DNA of 64,000 nt from Pseudoramibacter sp. (lineage in GTDB: Bacteria; Bacillota; Clostridia; Eubacteriales; Eubacteriaceae). The position numbers were made by a program, and so were the translations under genes. Location: assembly GCF_022484225.1 (NCBI RefSeq), contig NZ_JAKVLT010000001.1, forward strand, positions 992,001 through 1,056,000. The letters are read 5' to 3'. The notes beneath the pieces are model-generated. The model saw nothing but the letters and a program-made list of their open reading frames with translations. It was not told the DNA's origin and did not search any database. Shown in pieces: positions 8,118 to 18,586 of the stretch; positions within the stretch are counted from its first letter, which is position 1, and each line of letters begins with the position of its first letter.

Positions 8118-8684
8118 TTATTTTTGATACCGAAACGGTCCAACGCCGCGGCGTGACTTTTTAAGCAGGGTCAGTTCAGCCCACGGGACGCTTCTCAGAT
8201 CTTCACCTTGTTCGAGCAGCTGAGGCACGTGCTTGATCAGGCCTTCAAAGGCTTGAGTTGCCTTGTGCGCGGAGGTGATGATCTGCTGGACGCAGTAGTT
8301 GGCGCGGAAGACCGCGAACTGAATCTGGGAATAGGCGATGCGGTCGAAGGTCTTGTCGGCCGTGTCGTTCTTCGGATCGCCGCTTACGCGGGTGCGGCGG
8401 GCCGCCGCGTCCATTTCGTCCTTCCAGACGTAGGTGCGCTTCAGCAGGTCGCGGTAAGGCGCTGCCGCCTTTTCGTAGGCGTCAAACTGATCCTGAACGA
8501 GGGCGACCACGTCGTCGACTTCCGTTTCGCCGCGGTACCAGGCTTCAATGGGAGAAAAAGCCTGTTCGACGATATGGATGAAGTCATTGACGTCGTCGGA
8601 ATTGATGGGCGCGCCGTAATCTTCAGGCGTCGGCATCGCTTGTGGAAACGGTGTACTTTCTGTATTTTGTGCTTCAATCATCAT
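8118..8684 (-). CDS. Uncharacterised helical protein
   Basis: 188 residues that I do not recognise. It has no signal peptide, membrane segment or cysteine cluster. The first 35 residues are proline- and asparagine-rich (PFPQAMPTPEDYGAPIN) and probably disordered. The rest is predicted by eye to be mostly alpha-helical, acidic in the middle and basic at the end (LLKKSRRGVGPFRYQK). Start ATG at 8684 with AAAGGAA upstream; a second ATG follows directly. It stands alone, convergent with deoC and downstream of the fab operon terminator. GC content returns to the GC-rich background here. A cytoplasmic structural or regulatory role is only a guess. Confidence 0.7.
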   Translation of the reverse strand: MMIEAQNTESTPFPQAMPTPEDYGAPINSDDVNDFIHIVEQAFSPIEAWYRGETEVDDVVALVQDQFDAYEKAAAPYRDLLKRTYVWKDEMDAAARRTRVSGDPKNDTADKTFDRIAYSQIQFAVFRANYCVQQIITSAHKATQAFEGLIKHVPQLLEQGEDLRSVPWAELTLLKKSRRGVGPFRYQK

Positions 8685-8816
8685 TTCGGGTTCCTTTCTT
8701 TTTCACGCAATTCTATGATTACTTTGTGTATACGCTTTTTAAATGCCATTATTATATCCGTAAGCTTCGCCATCGTCAACTTTAATATTTGAAATCTGAA
8801 AGAAAAAATGGACACG

Positions 8817-8859
8817 AAAAAACCGCCTTCACACCGGCAGGATACCGGGGCGAAAGCGG
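8817..8859 (-). terminator. Terminator of the acc-fab operon
   Basis: On the minus strand, CCGC...CCGG...CCGG...GCGG forms a two-part stem followed by TTTTTT, 15 bases after the marR stop. Confidence 0.75.
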
Positions 8860-8874
8860 CGATAGATCACGGGT

Positions 8875-9306
8875 TTAAACCGGCGGCGATTCGACCAGCT
8901 CGTCGTTGATGCGGTTCATAAATCGGTCGAGCATCGACAGCTCTTCCGCGGTGAAGGTTTGATAAATGCGGTCCATGGTCTTCTCGTAGCCGCGGGTATT
9001 GATTTCGTGAAATTTTAAGAATTTGTCCGTCACCACCAAGTGATATTCCCGGCGGTCTTCGTCGGAGCGGACCTTCTTCAGGTACCCTTTCTGCACCAGA
9101 GAATTGACCTTGTACGTCGCGTTGGGCGACGAGATGTTCATGAACTGGGCGAAGGCGTTGATCGTCGGCTCGCCCAGCGAATAAATCGCTTCGAGACAGA
9201 AGGATTCGGAAAAGGTCAGCGAGTTCTGGCTGCTCTGCAGGGCCACTTCGCGGTAAAAATAGAGGCGCAGTTTTCTGTAAATCTCGGCTAAAGGTTCAGT
9301 AAACAT
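8875..9306 (-). CDS. MarR-family regulator of the fatty acid operon (FabT-like position)
   Basis: 143 residues with the winged-helix MarR layout: helix FSESFCLEAIYSL, recognition region INAFAQFMNISSPNATYKVNSLVQKGYL and wing KVRSDEDRREYHLVVT. It is the promoter-distal gene of the acc-fab operon, 12 bases after fabZ, with RBS AGGAG. In many Firmicutes a MarR protein (FabT) represses fab genes together with acyl-ACP, but there it is normally first in the cluster. I infer the same role here; candidate operators lie before accB. It could instead answer another ligand. Confidence 0.8.
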   Translation of the reverse strand: MFTEPLAEIYRKLRLYFYREVALQSSQNSLTFSESFCLEAIYSLGEPTINAFAQFMNISSPNATYKVNSLVQKGYLKKVRSDEDRREYHLVVTDKFLKFHEINTRGYEKTMDRIYQTFTAEELSMLDRFMNRINDELVESPPV

Positions 9307-9318
9307 CGCCGCTCCTAT

Positions 9319-9786
9319 TTATGCTTGCGTGTCGGGATCCGACAGGGCGAAGGTGATTTCCGCCCGGGCGACGACTTTGCCGTCCACCTTGCAGGTGCCC
9401 TTTCCAGTCCCGAGGGGGCCGCGGGTGTTCGTGATTTCCGTCGTGATTTCCACCACGTCGCCGGGGACGACCTGACGCTTGAAGCGGGCGTTTTTGATGC
9501 CGCCGAAGAAGGCGAGCTTGCCCTTGTTTTCCGGAAGGGAAAGCATCGCGACCGCGCCGACCTGAGCCATGGCTTCGATCAAAAGCACGCCCGGCATCAC
9601 CGGATAGCCCGGAAAATGGCCGAGGAACTGCATCTCGTTGTTGGAGACGCATTTGCGCCCGATGGCCATTTCTCCGGGGACGTAGTCGAGGATGCGGTCG
9701 ACGAGCAGGAAGGGGTAGCGGTGGGGCAGGATTTCCTGAATCTGCGCGGCGGACAATTCGTGAGGTTCGCGGGTCGTTTCGCTCAT
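9319..9786 (-). CDS. fabZ: 3-hydroxyacyl-ACP dehydratase FabZ
   Basis: 155 residues with both hot-dog hallmarks: [13 protein letters not shown] near residue 20 (catalytic His) and [22 protein letters not shown] near residue 56 (catalytic Glu). It removes water from 3-hydroxyacyl-ACP in the elongation cycle. The start lies 1 base after the fabF stop, with GGGAGG inside the fabF end serving as RBS, so the two are translationally coupled. Confidence 0.96.
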   Translation of the reverse strand: MSETTREPHELSAAQIQEILPHRYPFLLVDRILDYVPGEMAIGRKCVSNNEMQFLGHFPGYPVMPGVLLIEAMAQVGAVAMLSLPENKGKLAFFGGIKNARFKRQVVPGDVVEITTEITNTRGPLGTGKGTCKVDGKVVARAEITFALSDPDTQA

Positions 9787-9787
9787 C

Positions 9788-11035
<1,248 letters not shown>

Positions 11036-11050
11036 TTGATCCTCCTTTTG

Positions 11051-11809
11051 TTAAATGGCCATCCCGCCGTCGACGGGAATGACCTGTCCGGTGATGTAAG
11101 ACGCCGCATCACTGGCCAGAAATGCGATGACGCCAGCCACATCCTCAGGGGTGCCGAGGCGGTTGAGCGGAATATCTTTTGCGGCGGCATCTTTCTGCTT
11201 GTCGTCGAGGGCATCGGTCATATCGGTCTGAATGAAGCCGGGAGCGACGGCGTTGACCGTGACATTTCGGCGGCCCAGTTCTTTGGCCAGGGATTTGGTC
11301 ATGCCGATGACGCCGGCTTTGGCGGCGGCGTAGGAAACCTGTCCGGCATTGCCCCGGAGGCCGACGACAGAGCTGACGTTGATGATCCGGCCGTGACGCT
11401 GGCGCATCATCATGCGCCCTGCAGCCTTCATGCACAGGAACACGCCGCGGAGATCCGTCGCGATGACGGCGTCGAAATCTTCAGGTTTGGTCAAAGCGAT
11501 GAGATTGTCCCGGGTGATGCCGGCATTGTTGACCAGAACATCCAGGCGGCCGTAATCGGCTTTAATCTTTTTGAATAAGGCGTCAACGGCATCGGCGTCC
11601 GCGACATCTGCGCGGTAAACCGCAATTTTGCCCTCAGGATTGAGCGCTCTGCAGGCGTCCGCCGTTTCCTGGGCCGCGCTTTCGTTGCCGGCGAAGTTGA
11701 CGGCGACGTCATAACCGGCCTTTGCGAAAGCGAGGCAGGTGGCGCGGCCGATGCCCCGGCTTCCGCCGGTCACGAGAACAACAGGGGTAGCGTTGGTAGT
11801 ATCTTTCAT
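11051..11809 (-). CDS. fabG: 3-oxoacyl-ACP reductase FabG
   Basis: 252 residues of the short-chain dehydrogenase family. Seen: the nucleotide motif TGGSRGIGRA near the N-terminus, NNAG, a serine in INVSSVVG, the YAAAK catalytic Tyr/Lys pair, and C-terminal ITGQVIPVDGG. It reduces 3-oxoacyl-ACP with NADPH. It sits between fabD and fabF with a 9-base gap to fabD, and its context makes the FabG assignment firm among the many SDR enzymes. Confidence 0.95.
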   Translation of the reverse strand: MKDTTNATPVVLVTGGSRGIGRATCLAFAKAGYDVAVNFAGNESAAQETADACRALNPEGKIAVYRADVADADAVDALFKKIKADYGRLDVLVNNAGITRDNLIALTKPEDFDAVIATDLRGVFLCMKAAGRMMMRQRHGRIINVSSVVGLRGNAGQVSYAAAKAGVIGMTKSLAKELGRRNVTVNAVAPGFIQTDMTDALDDKQKDAAAKDIPLNRLGTPEDVAGVIAFLASDAASYITGQVIPVDGGMAI

Positions 11810-11818
11810 AATTCCTCT

Positions 11819-12748
11819 TTATTTTGATAATTTCTGAATGACTGCATCGAGATCGTCAGCGGTATCGATCTTCATTGGTTTTGTCCCGCGGATGGTCTTG
11901 CGGACAAAGCCGGACATAGCCTTGCCCGGCCCGATTTCAACGAAGGTGTCAGCACCCATTTCCGCCATTTTCCGGATGCTCTGTTCGAGGTAGACGGACT
12001 GCTGGACCTGTTTGACTAAAAGGTCGGCAATGGACTGATCCTCGGGCTTGACGTCTCCGATGGCGTTGAAGAGCACGGGAAATTGAAGTGCTCTGAAATC
12101 GAGGGTTTCAAATTTTTTCGCCAGGGCGTCTCCTGCAGGTTTCATGTAGCTGGTGTGGAAGGGGCCGGAGACCTTGAGGGGAATGACCCGTTTGGCGCCG
12201 GCAGCCTTGGCGGCTTCGGACGCCTTTTGGACCCCCTGGGCATCGCCGGAAATGACGATCTGGCCAGGGCAGTTGAAATTGGCCATTTCCACTTTCTGAT
12301 CTCCGTCGGAAGCGTCTTTACAGATCGGCCCCAGCTGATCGGCACTGAGGCCGAGAACGGCGGCCATGCCGACATCAAGGCCTTTGGAAGCATCGGCCAT
12401 GGCCTGACCCCGGAAAGCGATAAGGTCCAGGGTGGTCGGCGCATCCCAGACGCCGGCGGCGTACAGGGCGGAGTATTCGCCGAGGGACAGGCCGCAGGCC
12501 ATATCCGGCACAATGCCGGCTTCTTTCAAGACGTTGGTCACGCCGATGGCAAAGGCCACCATGGCGGGCTGGGTGTACTGCGTCTGGGACAGGGTCTCTT
12601 CCGGCCCTTCAAAACACAGCTTTTTTAGATCAAAGGGCAGTTCGGCATGGTCGAACACCGATGCGAAGGCAGGATATTTTTCATAGAGATCACGTCCCAT
12701 GCCCACATGCTGAGCGCCTTGACCGGCATAGAGAAAAGCAAGTTTCAC
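11819..12748 (-). CDS. fabD: Malonyl-CoA:ACP transacylase FabD
   Basis: 309 residues. The GHSxG-like nucleophile motif is GLSLGE with Ser88, YAGQGAQ lies at the N-terminus and a catalytic His is in GPFHTSYM. It transfers malonyl from CoA to ACP. The start is GTG with AAGGAGG 7 bases upstream. Although it makes malonyl-ACP, no ACP gene lies in this cluster. Confidence 0.95.
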   Translation of the reverse strand: MKLAFLYAGQGAQHVGMGRDLYEKYPAFASVFDHAELPFDLKKLCFEGPEETLSQTQYTQPAMVAFAIGVTNVLKEAGIVPDMACGLSLGEYSALYAAGVWDAPTTLDLIAFRGQAMADASKGLDVGMAAVLGLSADQLGPICKDASDGDQKVEMANFNCPGQIVISGDAQGVQKASEAAKAAGAKRVIPLKVSGPFHTSYMKPAGDALAKKFETLDFRALQFPVLFNAIGDVKPEDQSIADLLVKQVQQSVYLEQSIRKMAEMGADTFVEIGPGKAMSGFVRKTIRGTKPMKIDTADDLDAVIQKLSK

Positions 12749-12763
12749 AGTGAATCCTCCTTG

Positions 12764-13702
12764 TTATTTAGAAAATGACTGCAGATCTGCGATGACCGAC
12801 TGGGCACCGCTGTACAAATCGGCGAAGATTTCTGCCACCGGGCGGATTTCATGGACAAGGCCGGAAATTTCCCCGGCCATGAGGCTGCCGTTTTTGGTGT
12901 CACCGTCTATGACAGCCTTCCGCAGACTGCCCAGAGTGAATTTTTCGAGGGTCATTAAGTCTGCGCCTTCCTGTTCGGCCTTTAAGTATGCCTTGGTCAT
13001 CTGGTTGCGGAGCACCCGGACCGGGGCGTTGACGGAGCGTCCGGTGATGGCGGTGCTGCGGTCTTTGGCTTTGACGACGGCCTTTTTGTAGTTTTCATGA
13101 ATGGGGCATTCTTCGGAAGCGAGAAGTACTGTGCCGACCTGACATCCTGAGGCGCCGAGGGCGAGGGCTGCGGCCACGCCCCGGCCGTCCGCGATGCCGC
13201 CGGCCGCAATGACTGGGACGTCGACGGCGTCGACGACCTGAGGCACCAGGGCCATGGTGGTGATTTCGCCGATGTGGCCGCCGCTTTCGCAGCCTTCGGC
13301 GACGACGGCGTCAGCCCCTTCGCCGCTCAGGCGCCGGGCCAGGGCGACAGAGGCGATAACCGGAATCACGGTGATGCCGGCGGCTTTCCAATCGTCCATG
13401 TATTTGCCGGGGTTGCCGGCGCCGGTGGTGATCACAGGCACCTTTTCTTCAATGGCCATTTTGGCGATGTTGTCCGCGTCGGGGTTCATGAGCATCAGGT
13501 TCAGGCCAAAGGGCTTGTCTGTCAATGATTTGCAGGTGCGCACTTCAGCTCTCAATTTTTCTGCGTCCCATCCCCCTGAGGCGATGAGACCCAAAGCGCC
13601 GGCATTGGAGCAGGCTGCAGCAAATGCACCGGTTGCGATGTTCGCCATCCCGCCTTGGAAAAAGGGGTATTGAATGTGTAACCGTTCGTTAATCAGTTTC
13701 AT
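12764..13702 (-). CDS. fabK: FMN-dependent enoyl-ACP reductase FabK
   Basis: 312 residues from the ATG at 13702, chosen because AGAAAGGAA stands just before it; an in-frame TTG at 13726 would overlap fabH. The fold is a TIM-barrel of the 2-nitropropane-dioxygenase/FabK group: QYPFFQGGMANIATG near the start, AEGCESGGHIGE and AAGGIADGRG in the FMN/phosphate site. It performs the last reduction of the elongation cycle using NADH or NADPH. FabK is the flavin-type, triclosan-resistant form; no FabI is present here. Confidence 0.92.
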   Translation of the reverse strand: MKLINERLHIQYPFFQGGMANIATGAFAAACSNAGALGLIASGGWDAEKLRAEVRTCKSLTDKPFGLNLMLMNPDADNIAKMAIEEKVPVITTGAGNPGKYMDDWKAAGITVIPVIASVALARRLSGEGADAVVAEGCESGGHIGEITTMALVPQVVDAVDVPVIAAGGIADGRGVAAALALGASGCQVGTVLLASEECPIHENYKKAVVKAKDRSTAITGRSVNAPVRVLRNQMTKAYLKAEQEGADLMTLEKFTLGSLRKAVIDGDTKNGSLMAGEISGLVHEIRPVAEIFADLYSGAQSVIADLQSFSK

Positions 13703-13722
13703 GGGAAATTCCTTTCTGAAGT

Positions 13723-14679
13723 TCAATGTTCAGGGCCATCGTAAGTAATGCCGGAGGCGCCCCAGGTCAGGCCGGCGCCAAAGCCGACGCAGAGGATGCG
13801 GCTGCCTTTCCGGATCAGTCCTTTCCGGACCATTTCGTCCAGGGCGAGGGGAATCGAGGCGCCGCTGGTGTTGCCGTAGCGGTCGAGATTTTGATACACT
13901 TTTTCAGGGGTGAGGCCGAGTTTCTTCGAAGCGTGTTCGATGATCCGGCTGTTGGCCTGGTGGAAAATCACCTGATCGTAATCGTCGAGGGCTTCTCCGG
14001 TTTTGGCCAGATAATCGTGGATGATTTTCGGTGTGATTCTGACGGCAAAGCGGAAGACCTTCCGCCCGTCCATGGTGATGAATTCGGTTTTGTTCATATC
14101 TCCGGGTACGCCGATGGCCGGGTCGCTTTCTGCGCCGAGTACGGCGTCAAAAGGCGCTTCCGGTTCGCTTTTGACGACTACAGCGCCAGCACCGTCTCCG
14201 AATAAAATACAGGTGCTGCGGTCGGTGAAGTCGAGATCGCGGCTCAAAGCTTCGACCCCGACGACGACGGCGTAGGGCCGCTCGTTTTCGTCGGCAATCA
14301 TGCCCTGAGCAACTTTTAGCGCGTAGACAAAGCCGGAGCAGGCCGCTGAAATGTCAAAACTGGGGGTGTTGGGTTCGACGCCCAGCGCCAGCGCAACACG
14401 GTTGGCAGTGCTTGGCGAGGTGGTGTCACCGGTGATGGTGGCGACGATTACGGCGCCGATCTGCTTCGGTGCGATGCCAGAGGCGGCCACGGCCCGTTTT
14501 GCTGAAAGAATGGCAAGATCAGAAGCATTTTCGTCCGCCTGGATAAAATGGCGGGTTCGGATACCGGTGCGTTCGGAAATCCAGGCGTCGCTGGTATCGA
14601 CAATTTTGGCTAAATCGTCATTGGTGACGATATGATCGGGAACCGCAGAACCGGACCCGATAATTTTAATTCCGTTCAT
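13723..14679 (-). CDS. fabH: 3-oxoacyl-ACP synthase III FabH
   Basis: 318 residues from ATG 14679, preferred over an upstream TTG because GAGG sits 9 bases before it. The active-site Cys114 is in SAACSGFVYAL, the His in FHQANSRI and the Asn in YGNTSGAS. It starts fatty acid synthesis by condensing acetyl- or branched acyl-CoA with malonyl-ACP. It lies between accA and fabK; spacing to both neighbours is under 25 bases. Confidence 0.95.
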   Translation of the reverse strand: MNGIKIIGSGSAVPDHIVTNDDLAKIVDTSDAWISERTGIRTRHFIQADENASDLAILSAKRAVAASGIAPKQIGAVIVATITGDTTSPSTANRVALALGVEPNTPSFDISAACSGFVYALKVAQGMIADENERPYAVVVGVEALSRDLDFTDRSTCILFGDGAGAVVVKSEPEAPFDAVLGAESDPAIGVPGDMNKTEFITMDGRKVFRFAVRITPKIIHDYLAKTGEALDDYDQVIFHQANSRIIEHASKKLGLTPEKVYQNLDRYGNTSGASIPLALDEMVRKGLIRKGSRILCVGFGAGLTWGASGITYDGPEH

Positions 14680-14690
14680 GGGTAAAAGCC

Positions 14691-15677
14691 TCAACTTTCA
14701 ATATTTTTCAAATTTTTTGCATCTACTACACCGTAAGCTCTGAATTTTGCCATTCTCCGGTTGGCCAGCTCAGTGCCGCTCAAATGGGAAAGGGCCTTCA
14801 GATTTTCGCGGATGGCCCGGCGCAGGGCATGGTAGACCGCGTCAGGGTCCCGGTGGGCGCCGCCCAAAGGTTCTTTGACAATTTCGTCGGCGACTTTTAG
14901 ATGATAGAGATCCTGGGCCGTCAGTTTCATGACCGAACAGGCCTCGTCGCTGCGGCTGGGGTCTTTCCACAAAATGCTGGCAAAGCCTTCCGGGCTTAAA
15001 ATCGAGTAGATCGCGTTTTCCAGCATGATGACCCGGTTCGCCACACCGAGGGCTAAGGCGCCGCCGCTGCCGCCTTCGCCGGTAAACACGGCGATGACGG
15101 GGACGTGCAGGTGGCTCATCGCGGCAAGGTTGCGGGCGATCGCCTCGCCCTGGCCGTTTTCTTCTGCTTCCCTTCCGGGGTAGGCACCGGCAGTATCTAT
15201 AAACGTAATGATCGGACGCTTGAACTTTTCAGCCTGCAGCATGATCCTTCTCGCTTTCCGGTAACCTTCGGGACAGGGCATGCCGAAATGGCAGGCGAGG
15301 TTTTCCTGAAGGTTTTTGCCTTTCCGGGTGCCTAATACGGTGACCGGATGGCCGTCGAACATCGTGATGCCGCCGTAGATGCTGGGGTCTTCCCGGAAAA
15401 GGCGGTCGCCGCGCTGTTCAAAGAAATCGGTGAACAGATGATCGACGTAGTCGACGACCCCGGGCCGTCCGGCGTGGCGCGCCAGATAGACGCGGTCAGC
15501 CGGGGAAGGGTGGGCGCAGAGCCGGAGAAGTTCCTGACGGTCCCGTTTGAATTGACGAAGCTGAATGACTTCGGCGGGCGTGATGGGATCTCCGATATCG
15601 CGGATGCGCTTGTCTAAATGATTAATCCGCGTTTCGAGATCGCGGATTGATGGGGTTGAAGTGGTTTGATCAGACAT
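14691..15677 (-). CDS. accA: Acetyl-CoA carboxylase carboxyltransferase subunit alpha
   Basis: 328 residues, typical AccA length. Seen: an N-terminal coiled helix (LETRINHLDKRIRDI), then the crotonase-like core with GGITMFDGHPV, FIDTAGAYPG and GEGGSGGALALGVA. With AccD it forms the carboxyltransferase that moves CO2 from biotin to acetyl-CoA. It follows accD by 34 bases. Confidence 0.95.
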   Translation of the reverse strand: MSDQTTSTPSIRDLETRINHLDKRIRDIGDPITPAEVIQLRQFKRDRQELLRLCAHPSPADRVYLARHAGRPGVVDYVDHLFTDFFEQRGDRLFREDPSIYGGITMFDGHPVTVLGTRKGKNLQENLACHFGMPCPEGYRKARRIMLQAEKFKRPIITFIDTAGAYPGREAEENGQGEAIARNLAAMSHLHVPVIAVFTGEGGSGGALALGVANRVIMLENAIYSILSPEGFASILWKDPSRSDEACSVMKLTAQDLYHLKVADEIVKEPLGGAHRDPDAVYHALRRAIRENLKALSHLSGTELANRRMAKFRAYGVVDAKNLKNIES

Positions 15678-15711
15678 CTTTTCCTTTCTAGCTTTTGCGC
15701 TCGTTTGAGCG

Positions 15712-16584
15712 TCAGTCGCGGGCGTGCAGGCGAAGCAGCTGGATCAAGGTTTTGCGCATGTCACCCCGGGGGACAATCTGATCGACAAAACCGTGTTCCT
15801 GCTGGAACTCAGCGCGCTGAAATCCTTCGGGCAGCTTTTCTCCGATGGTTTGTTCGATGACCCTGGGCCCGGCAAAACCGATGAGGGCGCCGGGTTCGGC
15901 CAGGGTGATATCGCCGAGCATGGCAAAACTGGCTGTGACGCCGCCGGTCGTGGGATGGGTTAAAACCATGATGGAAAGAATGCCCTTGCGCGAAAGGCGT
16001 TCCATGGCAGCGCTGGTTTTCGCCATCTGCATGAGGCTGATGATGCCTTCCTGCATGCGGGCGCCGCCGCTGGCGCAGAAAATGATAAGGGGCCATTTCT
16101 TTCGTTCAGCCAGTTCGATGGCCTGGGTGATGCGTTCTCCGACGGCAGAGCCCATGGACCCCATAAAGAAGCGGGTGTCCATCGCCGCGACGACGACGGG
16201 ATAGCCGCCGATTTTCCCGCGGACTGTCGACACGCCTTCGGTGGAACCGGATTTTTTCCGCTGCGCCTTTAGTTTTTCAGGGTAGCCGGGAAAATGCAGC
16301 CAGTCGAAAGGCTTGACGCTTTTCCCGATTTCGCGGATCGTGCCGGGATCCATGGTCAGCTGAAGGCGGTAGTGGGAGCCGATGGGAAAATGGTAGCCGC
16401 ACCGGCAGACGTGAAGATTTTCTTCCAATTCGTCCAAGGTCAAAGCGTGATGGCATTTGGGACAAATCGTGGTTTTCTGCTGAATGGGAATGGCGTCGGG
16501 CATCGTCGTGATGCTCCGGCGTTCCCGAAGGGCCTTTAAGTTAAAGATTTCTTCCCTGCGTTTTTGAAATGGATTGCTGCTCAT
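15712..16584 (-). CDS. accD: Acetyl-CoA carboxylase carboxyltransferase subunit beta
   Basis: 290 residues. An N-terminal zinc ribbon CPKCHHALTLDELEENLHVC plus RC gives the four cysteines of AccD (residues about 41-62). The carboxyltransferase core follows (AAMDTRFFMGSMGSAVGE, ASGGARMQEG, HPTTGGVTASFA). It pairs with AccA. Its start overlaps the accC stop (ATGA), with CGGAGG within accC as RBS. Confidence 0.95.
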   Translation of the reverse strand: MSSNPFQKRREEIFNLKALRERRSITTMPDAIPIQQKTTICPKCHHALTLDELEENLHVCRCGYHFPIGSHYRLQLTMDPGTIREIGKSVKPFDWLHFPGYPEKLKAQRKKSGSTEGVSTVRGKIGGYPVVVAAMDTRFFMGSMGSAVGERITQAIELAERKKWPLIIFCASGGARMQEGIISLMQMAKTSAAMERLSRKGILSIMVLTHPTTGGVTASFAMLGDITLAEPGALIGFAGPRVIEQTIGEKLPEGFQRAEFQQEHGFVDQIVPRGDMRKTLIQLLRLHARD

Positions 16585-18002
16585 GACTGACCTCCGGAGG
16601 TTTTGGTGCTGTCGGCAATGTCAATAGGATCGAGACCGGCGCCGACGCGGTTCCATTTCATCAGGGTGTCGTATTCCTTTTCCATAAAGCCGGTGTTGTA
16701 ATTGCCGTGAACGAAAGCGGGATGGTGCATGATCAGGTAGCACAGTTCCGCCGTTGTGGGAAAGCCGTCGATGACGAGTTCTTCGAGCATGCGCCGCATC
16801 CTTTGAACCGCTTCGAGACGGGAATTGCCCGAGGCGATGATTTTAGCGACCAGGCTGTCGTAAAAAGGATTCATGGTGTAGCCGTCGTAGAGCAGGGAGT
16901 CGATGCGGCATCCGGGACCGCCTGGAAAATGAACAAATTTGGTTTTTCCCGGGGACGGGCGGAAACCGTGCATGGGGTCTTCGGCGTTGATGCGGCATTC
17001 GATGGCCCAGCCGTGCTGATGAATGTCTGACTGTGCGTAAGAGAGGGGCAGGCCGGCAGCAACGCGGATTTGTTCCCGCACCAGGTCGACGCCGCAGACC
17101 GTTTCGGTCACCGGATGTTCCACCTGGATTCGGGTGTTCATTTCGATGAAATAGTAATGCAGATCATCGTCCATCACGAATTCGATGGTGCCGGCGCCGA
17201 CGTACTGCGCCGCCTTGGCAGCCCGGACGGCCGCCGCCCCCATTTCTTCCCGGACTTCAGGGGTGAGCAGATGGGACGGGCTTTCTTCAATGAGTTTCTG
17301 ATGCTTGCGCTGAATGGAGCATTCCCGTTCGCCAAAATGCACCACCTGGCCTTTGGTGTCGGCCATGACCTGAAATTCGATATGGTGGGGATTCTGGATC
17401 AGTTTTTCGACGTACATGTGATCGTCGCCGAAGTTGGCGACGGTTTCGGATTGGGCTTCAGTAAATTTTTTGGCAAAATCTTCGGGCTTTTCAACGGTGC
17501 GCATACCCCGGCCGCCGCCGCCGGCCGCCGCCTTGATCAAAACAGGATAGCCGATCTGTTCGGCGATTTTTTCCCCTTCTTCGAGGGAGACATCGCCGTC
17601 GCTTCCGGGAACGACCGGAACGCCGTTTTTCTGCATGATCGAACGGGCCTGAGCTTTGTCGCCCATTTTCCGGATGGCATCTCCTGAAGGCCCGATGAAA
17701 ACCAGCCCTTCTTCTGCGCAGCGGTCAGCAAAATCGGCATTTTCTGACAAAAAGCCGTAGCCTGGATGGATGGCTTCACACCGGGTAGATTTGGCCACCT
17801 GCAGAATGGCGTTTTCATTGAGATAACTGTCTTTTGCAGGGGCAGGTCCGATGCAGACGGCCTGAGTGGCGAGCTGCACGTGGAGAGAATCTCTGTCGGC
17901 AGTGGAATACACAGCGACGGATTCGATTCCCATTTCAGTGCAGGCGCGAATGATTCGGACGGCGATTTCGCCGCGGTTTGCGATAAGAATTCGGCGAAAC
18001 AT
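16581..18002 (-). CDS. accC: Biotin carboxylase
   Basis: 473 residues. An ATP-grasp enzyme with ILIANRGEIAVRIIRA at the start, the glycine loop AAAGGGGRGMR, EFQVMAD, and EMNTRIQVEHPVTE. It carboxylates the biotin of AccB. It is about 20-25 residues longer at the C-terminus than the common 447-residue form; the tail (DPIDIADSTKTSGGQS) has no recognised domain. It begins 3 bases after accB, with only a weak RBS inside the accB end. Confidence 0.95.
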   Translation of the reverse strand: MFRRILIANRGEIAVRIIRACTEMGIESVAVYSTADRDSLHVQLATQAVCIGPAPAKDSYLNENAILQVAKSTRCEAIHPGYGFLSENADFADRCAEEGLVFIGPSGDAIRKMGDKAQARSIMQKNGVPVVPGSDGDVSLEEGEKIAEQIGYPVLIKAAAGGGGRGMRTVEKPEDFAKKFTEAQSETVANFGDDHMYVEKLIQNPHHIEFQVMADTKGQVVHFGERECSIQRKHQKLIEESPSHLLTPEVREEMGAAAVRAAKAAQYVGAGTIEFVMDDDLHYYFIEMNTRIQVEHPVTETVCGVDLVREQIRVAAGLPLSYAQSDIHQHGWAIECRINAEDPMHGFRPSPGKTKFVHFPGGPGCRIDSLLYDGYTMNPFYDSLVAKIIASGNSRLEAVQRMRRMLEELVIDGFPTTAELCYLIMHHPAFVHGNYNTGFMEKEYDTLMKWNRVGAGLDPIDIADSTKTSGGQS

Positions 18003-18005
18003 GAG

Positions 18006-18497
18006 TTACAGCTTTCTAACGCGCATCAGCGGTTCGTCGAATTCAGCCATGGTGCCGTTGTCTTTTAAGACTTCAAGAATTTCACAATCGAAAGGCGCCG
18101 GAATTTCGCTCATCATCTTCATGGCTTCGATTAACCCTACGGTTTCCCCTTTGTGAACGGTATCGCCGGCTTTGACATAGGGCGGATCGTCCGGAGAAGG
18201 CGCCTGATAGAAAGTGCCGACGAGGGGGGCGTTAATGGTGTCTCCCTGAGATAGTTCATCGTTTCTTGCTTTCTCAGTGTTCTCAGCAGCGGCATCTGCA
18301 GGCGCAGCACTGGGCTTTTCCGAAACCGGAGCAGCGGTCTGAACAACAGGCTGTGAAACAGCCGAGACGGTCTTGGCCGGATAAGCACCGGCCTTTTTCA
18401 AAACAAATTCATCGCCGTCGTTGTGACACCATTTTAAATATACGGCGTCACTTTGATCAAAATGATCGAGTAATTCCAGAATCTGGTTAAAATCCAT
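18006..18497 (-). CDS. accB: Biotin carboxyl carrier protein
   Basis: 163 residues. An N-terminal helical segment, an Ala/Pro-rich linker (residues about 45-75) and a C-terminal biotinyl domain with EAMKM, where Lys127 is biotinylated. It carries carboxyl groups between AccC and AccAD. It is the first gene of the acc-fab operon, with GGAGG 7 bases before ATG, and is divergent from thl. Confidence 0.95.
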   Translation of the reverse strand: MDFNQILELLDHFDQSDAVYLKWCHNDGDEFVLKKAGAYPAKTVSAVSQPVVQTAAPVSEKPSAAPADAAAENTEKARNDELSQGDTINAPLVGTFYQAPSPDDPPYVKAGDTVHKGETVGLIEAMKMMSEIPAPFDCEILEVLKDNGTMAEFDEPLMRVRKL

Positions 18498-18538
18498 ATT
18501 GCCTCCGTAAATATAATGTAATTTATAATTCGATTGCT

Positions 18539-18586
18539 TAAAAATTTTTAGATATTTTATGCAATTATATCATGAAACAATTCATG
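18539..18586. promoter_or_regulatory. Two candidate operators before accB
   Basis: TAAAAATTTTTA (18539-18550) is a perfect 12-base palindrome just after the predicted transcription start. CATGAA-ACAA-TTCATG (18571-18586) is a perfect inverted repeat just upstream of the -10. Either could be bound by the MarR protein encoded at the operon end (inferred). Confidence 0.45.
18564..18572 (-). promoter_or_regulatory. Extended -10 promoter of the acc-fab operon
   Basis: On the minus strand TGATATAAT gives TG-N-TATAAT, about 67 bases before the accB start. No good -35 is seen; the palindrome CATGAAACAATTCATG (18571-18586) occupies that position. Confidence 0.55.
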
